From the NCBI GenBank assembly GCA_947644645.1, contig CANSAF010000005.1, forward strand, positions 28,109 through 92,108: a stretch of 64,000 nt of DNA, given 5' to 3'. The notes beneath the pieces are model-generated. The model was not told the DNA's origin, searched no databases, and saw nothing but the letters and a program-made list of their open reading frames with translations. The DNA is from an uncultured Sporosarcina sp. (GTDB lineage: Bacteria > Bacillota > Bacilli > Bacillales_A > Planococcaceae). How positions within the stretch are numbered: position 1 is the first letter of the stretch; each line of letters starts with the position of its first letter. Shown here in pieces: positions 1 to 8,492 of this stretch. A program made the position numbers and the translations under genes.

Positions 1-745
1 TCGCCAACAATTCCTCCAATGCTTCAAAAGTTAATGTTTTCCCTGTGTAAAAATCTCCAAATAAACCGTAACGTGCGGTTGCTGTGTCGTAGCGCATTTC
101 GTAGACGATTTTTTTGAGTTGTAAATAATCATGTGCAAATAATGTGACGCCCCATTCCCATTCGTCAAAACCAGTTGAACCTGTGATGATTTGTTTCACT
201 TCATTGCCGTATTTTCTGCCAGTAATACTATGTTCATATAATAGTTTTCCACGAGTACCTTTTTCCAATGTGTACCAGTTGTCTTCGCCATCACGTTTTC
301 GGCTCATTGGATAAAAGGAGACATAATCCCATTTTTCAAGAATTGGTTTTAGTCTTTTTTGAGTTTCAGGTAATGTTTCAGGATCTACGCCGTCTTGTGC
401 TGGGCGATATTTTGACAGTTCAACAACAGACATATAAGACTCTGCTGGGATTAAAAATTCAGCTAAAGATGATTTATTTAACAGTGTTTCTGCTGTTAAA
501 ATCTCGTCTACTGTTGGTCTTAGCAATGTAATCATGAGGTCTGCTTTTTGACCGACGATATGAAAAATGCCATAAGATCCTTCTTCTTTTTTCTCGTTTT
601 CATCCCATGTTAAATAATGTGCGCGGAATTCTGTCAGTGCGGCTTGGCGTTTTTCTTCAGAGGCAGCCTTCCATTTTCCCCAATCTACTTTTCTTAAATC
701 ATGTAATACATACCAACCATCCATTGTTTCAACAGCTTCTGCCAT
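1..745 (-). CDS. hemQ: HemQ, coproheme decarboxylase (3' end cut by window edge)
   Basis: Last enzyme of the Gram-positive coproporphyrin-dependent haem pathway: oxidative decarboxylation of coproheme III to haem b in the cytoplasm. The ORF starts at ATG 745 behind an AGAGAGG ribosome binding site and runs off the left edge after 248 codons; the family is about 250 residues, so only the last few are missing. Visible family features are the catalytic tyrosine in FYPMSR (Tyr145, the same number as in characterised HemQ proteins), the YEHS..GRKYG segment carrying the likely proximal haem histidine (His172), and the C-terminal RYGLFGDFYTGK motif. It is divergent from a haem-type importer operon that ends in hemH, so haem synthesis and uptake genes sit together. 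A shared operator-like site lies between the two. Confidence 0.95.
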   Translation of the reverse strand, partial: MAEAVETMDGWYVLHDLRKVDWGKWKAASEEKRQAALTEFRAHYLTWDENEKKEEGSYGIFHIVGQKADLMITLLRPTVDEILTAETLLNKSSLAEFLIPAESYMSVVELSKYRPAQDGVDPETLPETQKRLKPILEKWDYVSFYPMSRKRDGEDNWYTLEKGTRGKLLYEHSITGRKYGNEVKQIITGSTGFDEWEWGVTLFAHDYLQLKKIVYEMRYDTATARYGLFGDFYTGKTLTFEALEELLA

Positions 746-931
746 GTTCAATCAACCTCTCTTTATCATATTAGAAATCCCTTTATATTTATTTTTAGCA
801 TTGTCTACAAGAATAAATTATATTCACATAATTTTTACTAGACCTTAATTTGAAATTCAAAAAAAAGACATAATTCCTGCTACAATTTTGTGAAAAATAA
901 ATTTAGGGGTTTCTTTTCGTTTTTAATTATA

Positions 932-945
932 TATACTGGTTAGTA
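932..945 (+). promoter_or_regulatory. Candidate TetR operator between hemQ and the first haem importer
   Basis: TATACTGGTTAGTA, with inverted repeat TACT-GGTT-AGTA at 934-945. It matches the two sites in front of the NEAT operon under the consensus TATACYRRYTAGTW. It overlaps a TATACT that could be the -10 box of the importer operon; no convincing -35 was seen. No Fur box was recognised in this 376-base gap, which otherwise holds only AT-rich sequence. Confidence 0.6.
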
Positions 946-1121
946 AGTTTCAAGTGTTTGATTTGAAAAATGGTAAAGCTTTTTATGGAAAATGGAGAGG
1001 AGATTTTAAAAGAATGAAGGTGTAATGCAGTTTGAGCGAGTAAAAATCTTGTTTGTGTACAAATTAAGAAAGTCTTACAAAATACGTGAAGGCTGAATCG
1101 ATTTAGGTGGGGACGTTTGGA

Positions 1122-2165
1122 ATGAAAATGGTTGATAACGAATATGAACAGACGTTGATCGTTGAAGAAGCTGAAAAGAATCCTGTCGAGAAAAAAAGAG
1201 TTTATCTGTTAATAAGTTGTTTTGTGCTTGTCATCTTGACGCTTATTTACGGTCTTGCCACAGGGTCGGTAACCTTAACGATGAGCGAGGTTGTGAATGG
1301 ACTTTTTGGCGAAACAGGAACGATGGAACATCAAATTGTTTGGAATTTACGTTTGCCACGGCTTTTAACAGGTCTTCTCGTGGGGATGTGTCTAGCTGTT
1401 TCAGGTGGAATTTTACAAGGAATTATGCGGAACCCGCTCGCTGATCCAGGGATTATTGGTGTTTCTTCGGGCGCAGGACTCGTCGCAGTTTCGACGATGT
1501 TGATATTTCCAGCTTATACAGGGCTTGTGCCTGTTGGTGCGTTTATTGGTGCTTTTATTGCAGCGGCATTTGTTTATGTTTTGGCATGGAATGGCGGGGT
1601 TGCGCCGTTACGTTTAATCCTTGCAGGTGTTGCGATTAACACACTTTTAGGTGCACTGACATCAGGTGTAATGATTGTCTATAGCGATAAAGTGCAAACG
1701 GTTTTGTCATGGTTAATGGGTGGATTGAGCGGAAAAAGTTGGCCGCATTTACAAATGATTTTGCCTTATGCAGTGATCGGACTGATTTTATCGCTTTTTG
1801 CTTCGAGGTCTGTCAATATTCTTCGCTTAGGAGACGATGTAGCCAAATTACTCGGCTACAATGTTGAAAAACATCGTTTCTTATTGCTGCTATTAAGTAC
1901 ATTTTTGGCAGGAGCAGCGGTTAGTGTAGCGGGGTTATTAGGATTTGTTGGGTTAGTTGTTCCGCATATTGTTCGTTTATTAATCGGCAATGATTATAAG
2001 TTTTTATTGCCAATATCGGCTTTACTTGGCGGAGCGTTAGTTGTTTTTGCGGATACGGCAGCAAGAAGTTGGTTCGAACCAATTGAATTACCTGTTGGTG
2101 TGTTACTAGCCGTAATTGGTGCGCCATTCTTTTTATATTTATTAAGATCAGGAAAAGTGATGTAG
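1122..2165 (+). CDS. FecCD/BtuC-type permease, haem or siderophore ABC importer
   Basis: Polytopic inner subunit of a type II ABC importer. The FecCD signature RLPRLLTGLLVGMCLAVSG followed by LQG..RNPLADPG is present, along with a coupling region near LGYNVEKHR and a C-terminal GLVVPHIVR block. I chose ATG 1122 (347 residues) because AGGTGG at 1105-1110 fits it; a GTG at 1107 would overlap that site and add five residues. The next genes are a binding lipoprotein (12 bases on), an ATPase and ferrochelatase, so one operon is likely. Haem is inferred as substrate from hemH and hemQ as neighbours and the shared operator with the NEAT operon; a ferric siderophore is the alternative. Confidence 0.88.
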   Translation: MKMVDNEYEQTLIVEEAEKNPVEKKRVYLLISCFVLVILTLIYGLATGSVTLTMSEVVNGLFGETGTMEHQIVWNLRLPRLLTGLLVGMCLAVSGGILQGIMRNPLADPGIIGVSSGAGLVAVSTMLIFPAYTGLVPVGAFIGAFIAAAFVYVLAWNGGVAPLRLILAGVAINTLLGALTSGVMIVYSDKVQTVLSWLMGGLSGKSWPHLQMILPYAVIGLILSLFASRSVNILRLGDDVAKLLGYNVEKHRFLLLLLSTFLAGAAVSVAGLLGFVGLVVPHIVRLLIGNDYKFLLPISALLGGALVVFADTAARSWFEPIELPVGVLLAVIGAPFFLYLLRSGKVM

Positions 2166-2177
2166 GAGGAAAATGAC

Positions 2178-3131
2178 ATGAGAAAATTAATGATTGCAGC
2201 GATTATGATGGGGCTTTTATTCGTAGTGGCGGCTTGTGGAAAAACGGAAGAGAAAGTAGAAAAGATTGAAAAAGAAGAAATAGAAGAAGTAGCGGAAGGT
2301 ATTACGGTAACAGATTTACAAGGCAATACAGTGGAATTTGATAAAGCGCCAGAACGCATTGTGTCTTTAATCGCTGGTGATTTAAATACGCTTTATGATT
2401 TAGGGGCAACGGCAGTCGGTCGTCCGGTTATTCGTGGGAAAATGAGTGAAGAAATTGCGGCGATTGAAGAAGTGGGTACGTCAAATGATGTCAATGTCGA
2501 GAAGATTGCAAGTTTAACGCCAGATGTTGTCATCGCACATCCACAGTTAAATAAAGATGCGATTCCAGCGTTGGAAGAACTTGGTATTGGTGTGATTCAA
2601 ATGGGCGCAAATTCAATTGATGGTGTGAAAGAGTCGATTGAAATTCTTGGAAAGCTTGTTCAAAAAGAAGAGAAAGCGGCTGAATTGATCGCAGAAATTG
2701 AAGAGAGATCAAAAGGCGAGCAAGAAGAAGCGCTTCGTACATTGGTGATTTTTGGTTCTGCAGGAAACTGGATGGTTGCATTACCAGACTCCCTATCAGG
2801 CAATATGTTAGAGGCTGTTGGTGGGTATAATATCGCGGAAGATTATGAAAAACTAGAGCGATTCCCGCAATATGCGCAGCTCGATATGGAGAAAATTATT
2901 GAAGCAGATCCAGAAGTGATTTTCTTTATTACAGCTGGACCACAGGAAGAAACGGTGAAAGCTTTTACAAGTGAAATGGAGCAAAACCCTGCTTGGAATA
3001 ATATTCAAGCTGTAGCAAAAGACCAATTTATCAGTTTGCCGAATGATTTATTTGGAGCAAATCCGGGTTCACATATTATCGAGTCTTTAGATTATTTACA
3101 TGAAACATTAGCGGGAATGTCTAAAAAATAA
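2178..3131 (+). CDS. Substrate-binding lipoprotein of the first haem-type importer
   Basis: Extracytoplasmic Peripla_BP_2 (helical-backbone) binding protein anchored as a lipoprotein: hydrophobic signal ending in VVAAC, Cys20. A Glu/Lys-rich linker (about residues 25-40) precedes the folded part, which begins ITVTDLQGNTVEFDKAPERIVSL, the usual opening of iron-siderophore and haem binding proteins (IsdE, FhuD). Length 317 is typical. It sits between its permease and ATPase with a good GGAGG site. The ligand cannot be read directly; haem is inferred from context. It differs clearly in sequence from the second binding protein at 12902. Confidence 0.85.
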   Translation: MRKLMIAAIMMGLLFVVAACGKTEEKVEKIEKEEIEEVAEGITVTDLQGNTVEFDKAPERIVSLIAGDLNTLYDLGATAVGRPVIRGKMSEEIAAIEEVGTSNDVNVEKIASLTPDVVIAHPQLNKDAIPALEELGIGVIQMGANSIDGVKESIEILGKLVQKEEKAAELIAEIEERSKGEQEEALRTLVIFGSAGNWMVALPDSLSGNMLEAVGGYNIAEDYEKLERFPQYAQLDMEKIIEADPEVIFFITAGPQEETVKAFTSEMEQNPAWNNIQAVAKDQFISLPNDLFGANPGSHIIESLDYLHETLAGMSKK

Positions 3132-3147
3132 GTGAGGGTGATGAAGA

Positions 3148-3957
3148 TTGGTGCAAAAATTAACCGCTGAAAATATCGTTTACAAGCAGTCACCGACTTT
3201 TTCATTAGAACGGATTTCTTTAGAATTTCCACCCGAGCAAGTGACGAGTATTATCGGTCCAAATGGCTCTGGAAAATCGACTTTTTTAAAAGTGCTAACG
3301 AATTTAATCAAACCAGATGAAGGCGTTGTCGTCATTAATGATCAATCGGTTGCGCGCATGAAAGCCAATGCGCTCGCGAAGAAAATGACGATGCTTTCGC
3401 AAGTACAAAATAATGATTTGGAGTTAACTGTGAAAGAACTGATTTCACATGGGCGTTTGCCGCATCGAAAATGGTATGAAAAATTAACATCAGAAGATAT
3501 GGCAACGGTAGAATGGGCGATTTCAATTACGAACTTGGAACATTTAAAACATAAGCCGATTCAAGAATTATCGGGAGGAGAACGACAACGTGCTTGGATT
3601 GCGATGGCAGTTGTCCAGTCTCCATCGATTTTATTATTAGATGAGCCGACGACATATTTAGACATTTCCCATCAACTGGAAGTCATGGAACTCGTTCGGT
3701 ATTTGAATGAAAAATTAAATATGACAATTGTGATGGTCTTACACGATATTAATCAAGCGGCAAAATATAGTGATCATTTAATCGTGATGAAAGACGGTGA
3801 AATGGTGAAAAGTGGGCATCCACTCGAAGTGATGAATGAAACATTGTTTCGAGAAGTCTTTTCGATTCATGCAAAAATTGTAAAAGAAGACGGTGTCCCA
3901 ACTTTTACCGCAACTGGGTTAGTGGAAAGTAAAGTGAAAGAAATTCCAAGAAAATAA
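3148..3957 (+). CDS. ATPase of the first haem-type ABC importer
   Basis: Cytoplasmic ATP-binding subunit of the FepC/HmuV type. Walker [10 protein letters not shown] at residues 37-45, signature [10 protein letters not shown], Walker [13 protein letters not shown], and the H-loop MVLHDINQA, which is characteristic of iron-chelate and haem importers. TTG at 3148 and the adjacent GTG at 3151 are both possible starts behind GAGGGTG (3134-3140). The gene follows the binding protein by 16 bases and is followed by hemH 20 bases later, so it belongs to the same operon. Confidence 0.9.
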   Translation: MVQKLTAENIVYKQSPTFSLERISLEFPPEQVTSIIGPNGSGKSTFLKVLTNLIKPDEGVVVINDQSVARMKANALAKKMTMLSQVQNNDLELTVKELISHGRLPHRKWYEKLTSEDMATVEWAISITNLEHLKHKPIQELSGGERQRAWIAMAVVQSPSILLLDEPTTYLDISHQLEVMELVRYLNEKLNMTIVMVLHDINQAAKYSDHLIVMKDGEMVKSGHPLEVMNETLFREVFSIHAKIVKEDGVPTFTATGLVESKVKEIPRK

Positions 3958-3977
3958 TAATCATTGAGGTGGACGAC

Positions 3978-4901
3978 ATGGAAAAAAAGAAAATTGGATT
4001 ACTTGTGATGGCATATGGCACGCCGTATAAAGAAGAGGATATTGAGCCGTATTATACGCATATTCGTCACGGAAGAAAACCGTCTGAAGAAGCATTACAA
4101 GATTTAACAGAACGTTATCAAGCAATTGGTGGGATTTCACCGTTAGCGAGAATTACAGAGGAACAGGCGAATGCCATTACGGAAAAACTCAATGACATGC
4201 AAGATGAGTATACGTTTGAATTATTTATCGGATTAAGACATATTCATCCATTTATTGAAGACGCGGTGGCGGATATGGCGAAAAAAGGGATTGAAGAAGC
4301 GGTGACGTTAGTATTGGCACCACATTATTCAACGTTTAGCGTTAAAACATATAATCAGCGTGCGGAAGAAAGTGCAAAACCATACGGAATTAAGTTACAT
4401 TTTGTTGAAGAATGGTATGATGCACCTGGATTTATCAAATTTTGGGCAAATAATATTAAAGAAACGTATGCGAAGATGTCTGAAACTGAACGTGAAAAAG
4501 CGGTGTTAATCGTATCGGCGCATAGTTTACCAGAGAAAATTTTACAAAATAATGACCCGTATCCTGAACAATTGGCTGAAACGGCAGCCTTAATTGCAAA
4601 AGAGGCTGGGATTACAGAATATGCGGTCGGTTGGCAAAGCGAAGGGAATACGCCAGATCCTTGGTTAGGTCCAGATGTTCAAGATTTAACACGTGCATTA
4701 CATGAAGAAAAAGGCTATGAAACTTTTGTTTATACGCCAGTTGGCTTCGTTTCAGATCATTTGGAAGTTTTATTTGATAATGATGTGGAATGTAAAGAAG
4801 TTTGCGATGAGGTTGGCGCAGCTTATTATCGTCCGAAAATGCCGAATACGGATCCGTTGTTTATTGAGACGTTGGCGAAAGTTGTTTTGGGGAAGTTGTA
4901 G
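3978..4901 (+). CDS. hemH: Ferrochelatase (coproporphyrin III ferrochelatase)
   Basis: Inserts Fe2+ into coproporphyrin III to give coproheme, the substrate of HemQ. The sequence shows [10 protein letters not shown] near the N-terminus, the SAHSLP motif with the metal-site histidine, and [11 protein letters not shown] with the conserved glutamate (the pair known as His183 and Glu264 in the Bacillus enzyme). ATG 3978 follows GAGGTGG; a GTG at 3969 lies inside that site and is less likely. In many Bacillales hemH sits in hemEHY; here it is the last gene of a haem importer operon. That suggests either a relocated gene or a second copy co-regulated with uptake. Confidence 0.93.
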   Translation: MEKKKIGLLVMAYGTPYKEEDIEPYYTHIRHGRKPSEEALQDLTERYQAIGGISPLARITEEQANAITEKLNDMQDEYTFELFIGLRHIHPFIEDAVADMAKKGIEEAVTLVLAPHYSTFSVKTYNQRAEESAKPYGIKLHFVEEWYDAPGFIKFWANNIKETYAKMSETEREKAVLIVSAHSLPEKILQNNDPYPEQLAETAALIAKEAGITEYAVGWQSEGNTPDPWLGPDVQDLTRALHEEKGYETFVYTPVGFVSDHLEVLFDNDVECKEVCDEVGAAYYRPKMPNTDPLFIETLAKVVLGKL

Positions 4902-4925
4902 GATTGGTCTTTCCTTCATTGATGA

Positions 4926-5030
4926 ATCAAGGTACTGAAAAGTCGTCGGGAATCGAAGTCTAGAATTCAAGGCACTGAAAACTTTCATCGAAGCGCTGAA
5001 AATTCACGTCGAGGCACTGAAAAGTTCTAC
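4926..5030. repeat. Degenerate 21-base tandem repeat
   Basis: TCAAGGCACTGAAAA-like units begin near 4927, 4969, 4990 and 5011, in register with a 21-base period (the unit near 4948 is degenerate). In one frame three units read as heptads of the EALK type, but stop codons upstream make a real protein unlikely. The 4902-5332 gap holds this repeat, a hairpin and nothing else that I can support. Confidence 0.55.
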
Positions 5031-5071
5031 AAAAAATCATATTACTCGCTTCAATACTTGCGGGTGTCCTG

Positions 5072-5110
5072 GCCATAAGCTAGATAGCAAACGACTATCT
5101 GGCTTATGGC
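5072..5110. repeat. Long inverted repeat (hairpin)
   Basis: GCCATAAGCTAGATAG at 5072-5087 pairs with CTATCTGGCTTATGGC at 5095-5110, a 16-base stem with one mismatch and a 7-base loop. No T-tract follows, so it does not look like a simple terminator for hemH. It may be a dispersed palindromic element. Confidence 0.6.
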
Positions 5111-5332
5111 TATGGTTACCGCTTGAAAGGCGCTTTTACTTTAAAAACTTCAAATCATAAAGTATCGATTATCTCCATGATCCAGGTCAGAATCTTGCAT
5201 CAAAAAAGCGTTTTTTTTTATTTGAAAGAGCATTTCCTAATTATAATTAGTATCTCAAAAAACACTCATTTGAAGAAAATCACAAAGAATAGTAAAATAG
5301 TAGGTGATTATAAGTAAAGTGAGGAATTTTAA

Positions 5333-5932
5333 TTGGCTGAAAGAAAGTATGAACAAATGCTTAATATTCGAACGACGGGGTTAAGAGAATGGCGAAATCA
5401 GACCCATTACCATCGTTATGAGGCAACGCCGTATCGGGCATTGGAAAGACTTTTTGAGGTTTATAAATTAAATAGGGATGATGAAGTTGTAGATTTTGGA
5501 TGTGGAAGAGGGCGTGTTTCTTTTTATATTCATAATCGATTTAAAATCCCGGTGACTGGCGTTGAAGTCAATGACTTAACGCTTGAAGAAGCGCTTGATA
5601 ATAAAAGAAGTTATCGTTATAAAGCGAGTCATATAGAAGCACCAATCCGATTTGACTTTGCGTATGCCGAACAATATGAAGTAGAAGATGATGATACTGT
5701 ATTTTACTTTTTTAATCCATTTTCGGTTGAAATATTTAAAAAGGTTGTAGGAAATATATTGAAATCAGTGGAGAGAACAAAAAGACCGATTGATTTAATT
5801 CTTTATTATCCTACGGCAAATTATAAAAGGTTTATTGCTAAAAACACTGCTTTTAAGCTGGTGAATAAAGTAAAAGTCCCCGCAGCACAAGATCGAAAAG
5901 AAAAGTTTTTAGTCTATCGATTGGCGGTCTAA
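5333..5932 (+). CDS. Class I SAM-dependent methyltransferase
   Basis: A 199-residue soluble protein. Residues about 50-60 carry the SAM-binding motif I, VVDFGCGRGRVSFYI, followed by the acidic ribose-binding position in VTGVEVND. A later NPF motif (YFFNPFSVEIF) occupies the place of motif IV. The start is TTG 5333, eight bases after GAGG. The target molecule cannot be told. It stands alone between the hemH tail region and norA, with its own terminator. Confidence 0.8.
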   Translation: MAERKYEQMLNIRTTGLREWRNQTHYHRYEATPYRALERLFEVYKLNRDDEVVDFGCGRGRVSFYIHNRFKIPVTGVEVNDLTLEEALDNKRSYRYKASHIEAPIRFDFAYAEQYEVEDDDTVFYFFNPFSVEIFKKVVGNILKSVERTKRPIDLILYYPTANYKRFIAKNTAFKLVNKVKVPAAQDRKEKFLVYRLAV

Positions 5933-5984
5933 AAAATCAGGTACGAGAAAACAATTTGTTTTCTTGTGCCTGATTTTATTTTTA
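5933..5984 (+). terminator. Intrinsic terminator after the methyltransferase
   Basis: AAAATCAGG (5934-5942) pairs with CCTGATTTT (5969-5977), extended inward by GAGAAAACA/TGTTTTCTT, and is followed by a T-rich run. Confidence 0.85.
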
Positions 5985-6035
5985 CAAATTTGTCACTAAA
6001 TCTACGTTTTTAAATTCGCCATTTGTGAATCAGTC

Positions 6036-6113
6036 ATGTACAATTTTATAGGCGTTAAAATCATGCCAAATGTAAAGGAATCGCATTGGTTTATTGAAAA
6101 TAGGCAATATTGA
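6036..6113 (+). CDS. Possible leader peptide upstream of norA
   Basis: A 25-codon ORF (ATG 6036, TGA 6111-6113) or its shorter version from ATG 6063 (MPNVKESHWFIENRQY) ends 9 bases before the terminator hairpin in front of norA. The shorter start has a weak AGGCG upstream; the longer one has no clear ribosome binding site. Position, not sequence similarity, suggests a regulatory leader. Confidence 0.3.
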   Translation: MYNFIGVKIMPNVKESHWFIENRQY

Positions 6114-6122
6114 TATAAATTG

Positions 6123-6151
6123 TTGATCGCAAATCGTTGCGATCAATTTTT
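6123..6151 (+). promoter_or_regulatory. Terminator/attenuator in the norA leader
   Basis: A perfect 10-base stem, TTGATCGCAA (6123-6132), loop ATCG, TTGCGATCAA (6137-6146), then TTTTT. It lies only 20 bases before the norA start and well after the previous gene's own terminator (5933-5984). ATCGCA at 6080-6085 could pair with TGCGAT in the 3' arm as an antiterminator. Confidence 0.6.
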
Positions 6152-6171
6152 AACTAGAGAGGGGCTACGAT

Positions 6172-7335
6172 ATGAAAAATAAAAATACAGTACTTGCGAT
6201 ACTGTTGATGAATTTATTTATTGCATTTTTAGGGATTGGACTGGTCATCCCTGTTTTACCAACGATTATGAATGAACTTGGGATTACAGGTTCCGTTGTT
6301 GGATATATGGTTGCGGCGTTTGCTGTGACACAATTGATTATTTCGCCGATTGCGGGACGGTGGGTAGACCGTTATGGACGAAAGAATATGATCATTATTG
6401 GACTTTGTATTTTTGGTTTTTCTGAGTTTTTATTTGGATATGGAAAAACGGTTGAAGTTTTATTTGTGTCGAGAATGCTTGGGGGTGTCAGTGCGGCGTT
6501 TATTATGCCGGCAGTTACAGCGTTTATTGCGGATATTACGACAACTGCGACACGTGCAAAAGCACTTGGGTATATGTCTGCGGCAATTAATACTGGATTC
6601 ATTATCGGGCCAGGGCTTGGTGGATTTTTAGCAGAAATTGGGACGCGTGTGCCATTTTATACGGCGGGTGTGCTCGGGATTGTGGCGGCAATTTTATCAT
6701 TTTTACTGTTAAAAGAGCCAGAACGTCAAAAGAGCGACGCGGAGGAAATGACGGGCACTCAAGGTTTAAAACGTGTTTTCTTACCGATGTATTTTATTGC
6801 GTTTTTACTGATTTTCGTGTCGACATTCGGGCTTTCGGCGTTTGAATCGTTATTTAGTTTATTCGTCGACCATAAATTTGCGTTTACGCCGAAAGACATT
6901 GCGATTGTCATTACGGGCGGTGCGATTGTTGGGGCAGTTGCGCAAGTTGGTTTATTTGACCGATTGGCAAAGTATTTTGGGGAAATTAAACTGATTCGCT
7001 ATTGTTTGGCAGTATCTGCTGTCCTTGTTTTGGTCATGACAATGGTGAAATCTTATCCGATGATTTTACTGACAACATTTTTTGTCTTCGTTGGATTTGA
7101 CTTAATGCGCCCAGCGATTACTTCGTATTTATCGAAAGTGGCTGGCAATGAGCAAGGATTTGTTGGGGGCATGAACTCAATGTTTACAAGTATCGGAAAT
7201 GTTTTTGGTCCAATTATTGGCGGAATTCTTTTCGATATTAACTTGAACTTCCCGTATTATTTCGCAACAATCGTTTTAGTCATTGGCGTTGTGATTACGC
7301 TTTTTTGGAAGAAACCGAAGGAAATGATGCATTAA
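6172..7335 (+). CDS. norA: NorA-type multidrug efflux MFS transporter
   Basis: Twelve-helix drug:H+ antiporter of the DHA1 family. By memory its sequence is close to staphylococcal NorA along the whole length: IAFLGIGLVIPVLP at the N-terminus, motif A GRWVDRYGRKN, motif C GFIIGPGLGGFLAE, and late blocks GLSAFESLFSLF, SPKDI-like TPKDIAI and FVGFDLMRPAITSYLS. Length 387 is usual. ATG 6172 follows GAGAGGGG. The leader contains a perfect terminator hairpin and a small ORF, suggesting inducible readthrough. Expected substrates are fluoroquinolones, dyes and quaternary ammonium compounds; the specificity here is inferred. Confidence 0.88.
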   Translation: MKNKNTVLAILLMNLFIAFLGIGLVIPVLPTIMNELGITGSVVGYMVAAFAVTQLIISPIAGRWVDRYGRKNMIIIGLCIFGFSEFLFGYGKTVEVLFVSRMLGGVSAAFIMPAVTAFIADITTTATRAKALGYMSAAINTGFIIGPGLGGFLAEIGTRVPFYTAGVLGIVAAILSFLLLKEPERQKSDAEEMTGTQGLKRVFLPMYFIAFLLIFVSTFGLSAFESLFSLFVDHKFAFTPKDIAIVITGGAIVGAVAQVGLFDRLAKYFGEIKLIRYCLAVSAVLVLVMTMVKSYPMILLTTFFVFVGFDLMRPAITSYLSKVAGNEQGFVGGMNSMFTSIGNVFGPIIGGILFDINLNFPYYFATIVLVIGVVITLFWKKPKEMMH

Positions 7336-7349
7336 TATTAATAACGGGA

Positions 7350-7392
7350 AAGCCATTCAGAAGGTGATGATTTCCTTTTGAATGGTTTTTTG
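7350..7392 (+). terminator. Intrinsic terminator after norA
   Basis: GCCATTCAGAAGG (7352-7364) pairs with CCTTTTGAATGGTT (7374-7387), followed by TTTTTT. Confidence 0.85.
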
Positions 7393-7400
7393 ATATTTAA

Positions 7401-7510
7401 AAATGTCCACTCACAAAACCACCTGTGGATAAATATTTTTTAATCCATAAAAAATCCACTGTTTGTCCGGTGGGACGTGTCCGGTCGCTTGGGTGGATTT
7501 TGCCTTAGTG
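7401..7510. promoter_or_regulatory. Structured upstream region with DnaA box and repeats
   Basis: TGTGGATAA (7424-7432) is an exact DnaA box on the minus strand. TGTCCGGT occurs twice, at 7464-7471 and 7478-7485. The pair is enclosed by the inverted repeat AAAATCCAC (7451-7459) / GTGGATTTT (7493-7501). The rest of 7392-7704 has no gene I believe. The arrangement resembles the origin or control region of a Rep-type gene, and the HTH gene follows it. Confidence 0.45.
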
Positions 7511-7704
7511 TCTCTAGGGTTTCAAGCCGCAAAATGGAAGGTGAACCTTTCTTTTTTATTAAGCTAAAATCATTGTCTTTATCATACGTATTCGGGACCC
7601 ATTTTGGGGAGAATTTCTTTTTTAAAATTCTTTTTCCAAAGTGTATCCCTTTTTCATTTTCAGCTCTATGTAAAGAGTAACTGAAGATGAAAGGGCTGAT
7701 CGAT

Positions 7705-8415
7705 ATGTATTATTTGGAAAACTACCAAACATTTACGCATAAAAGTGAATTGAATGAGGCGATTGCTTTACATCTTGAAGCATATGGTCAAATGTTAAAT
7801 CAAACGGAGCGAATGATTTTAACATTTTTGAGTCGTTATGCGGTGAAATATCCGGGAGTTGCCCATTTGAAAAATACGACAATCGCCCAGGCTATGAAGA
7901 AATCAGAACGAACAGTGCGTCGTGCGTTGGCAAAATTAGAAAGTCTTCAAATCATTGAAAGACGTATATTTCACCGTGAAAAAACAGGTGGATTTGGCGC
8001 AAATCTTTATATTTTTCTTCCGTATCAAGCAGTGAACAAATCTGTCGAAGAAACGGTTTCAAAGCAGATTCCAACAAATCCAATAGAGACGAGTGGATTT
8101 GAGGAAGAACCGGTCACTTTTTACACGAGATTTAGTGCCTTGATTTCTGGATATATTGGTCATGGCAATGAAAAATTAATTCGTGAATTGTATGGCGTTC
8201 ATAAAGCGAAATCGATTCCCCTCATGAAATTTAGTATTTACGAAGATCATGGGGAAGTTTTTGAAACGTTTGCGATTCAGGCAATTAACATTTTATTTCA
8301 AACGACTAAAAAACGTCAGATTAGAAATTTGGTCGGTTATTATGACGGAATTTTAGGCAATGTGATTTATGATAATTTACTAGCTGATGCGTTTTTTTAT
8401 GAGGAAACGGAGTGA
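7705..8415 (+). CDS. Rep-like helix-turn-helix protein
   Basis: A 236-residue protein with an N-terminal winged helix (about residues 25-95): LNQTERMILTFLSRYAV, then TTIAQAMKKSERTVRRALAK as the recognition helix-turn-helix and a wing. The C-terminal half is helical and unassigned. I recall an orphan family in Lysinibacillus-type genomes starting MYYLE.YQTFTHK; this fits ATG 7705 with AAAGGG upstream, rather than ATG 7687. The fold arrangement is like plasmid replication initiators, DnaD-type proteins or transcription factors. No partner genes are linked. Function is unknown. Confidence 0.7.
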   Translation: MYYLENYQTFTHKSELNEAIALHLEAYGQMLNQTERMILTFLSRYAVKYPGVAHLKNTTIAQAMKKSERTVRRALAKLESLQIIERRIFHREKTGGFGANLYIFLPYQAVNKSVEETVSKQIPTNPIETSGFEEEPVTFYTRFSALISGYIGHGNEKLIRELYGVHKAKSIPLMKFSIYEDHGEVFETFAIQAINILFQTTKKRQIRNLVGYYDGILGNVIYDNLLADAFFYEETE

Positions 8416-8492
8416 TGACTATGCTATGATTTAAGAGTGTTTAAGTTTTCGGAATAATTAATTTGTAACTACTAATAAAAGGAGAAATGAAT

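Noticed and set aside
268-531. Plus-strand ORF of 87 codons
   Set aside because: It is antisense to hemQ, whose protein has all family motifs; no ribosome binding site.
746-1121. Fur box in the hemQ/importer gap
   Set aside because: No 19-base GATAATGATTATC-type palindrome could be found by eye; also not found before the NEAT operon.
5123-5317. Plus-strand ORF of 64 codons between hemH and the methyltransferase
   Set aside because: Low-complexity Lys/Ile/Phe-rich translation, no good ribosome binding site, and it follows a hairpin and repeat region.
7477-7680. ORF of 67 codons upstream of the HTH gene
   Set aside because: It overlaps the structured repeat region and has no ribosome binding site or protein-like composition.
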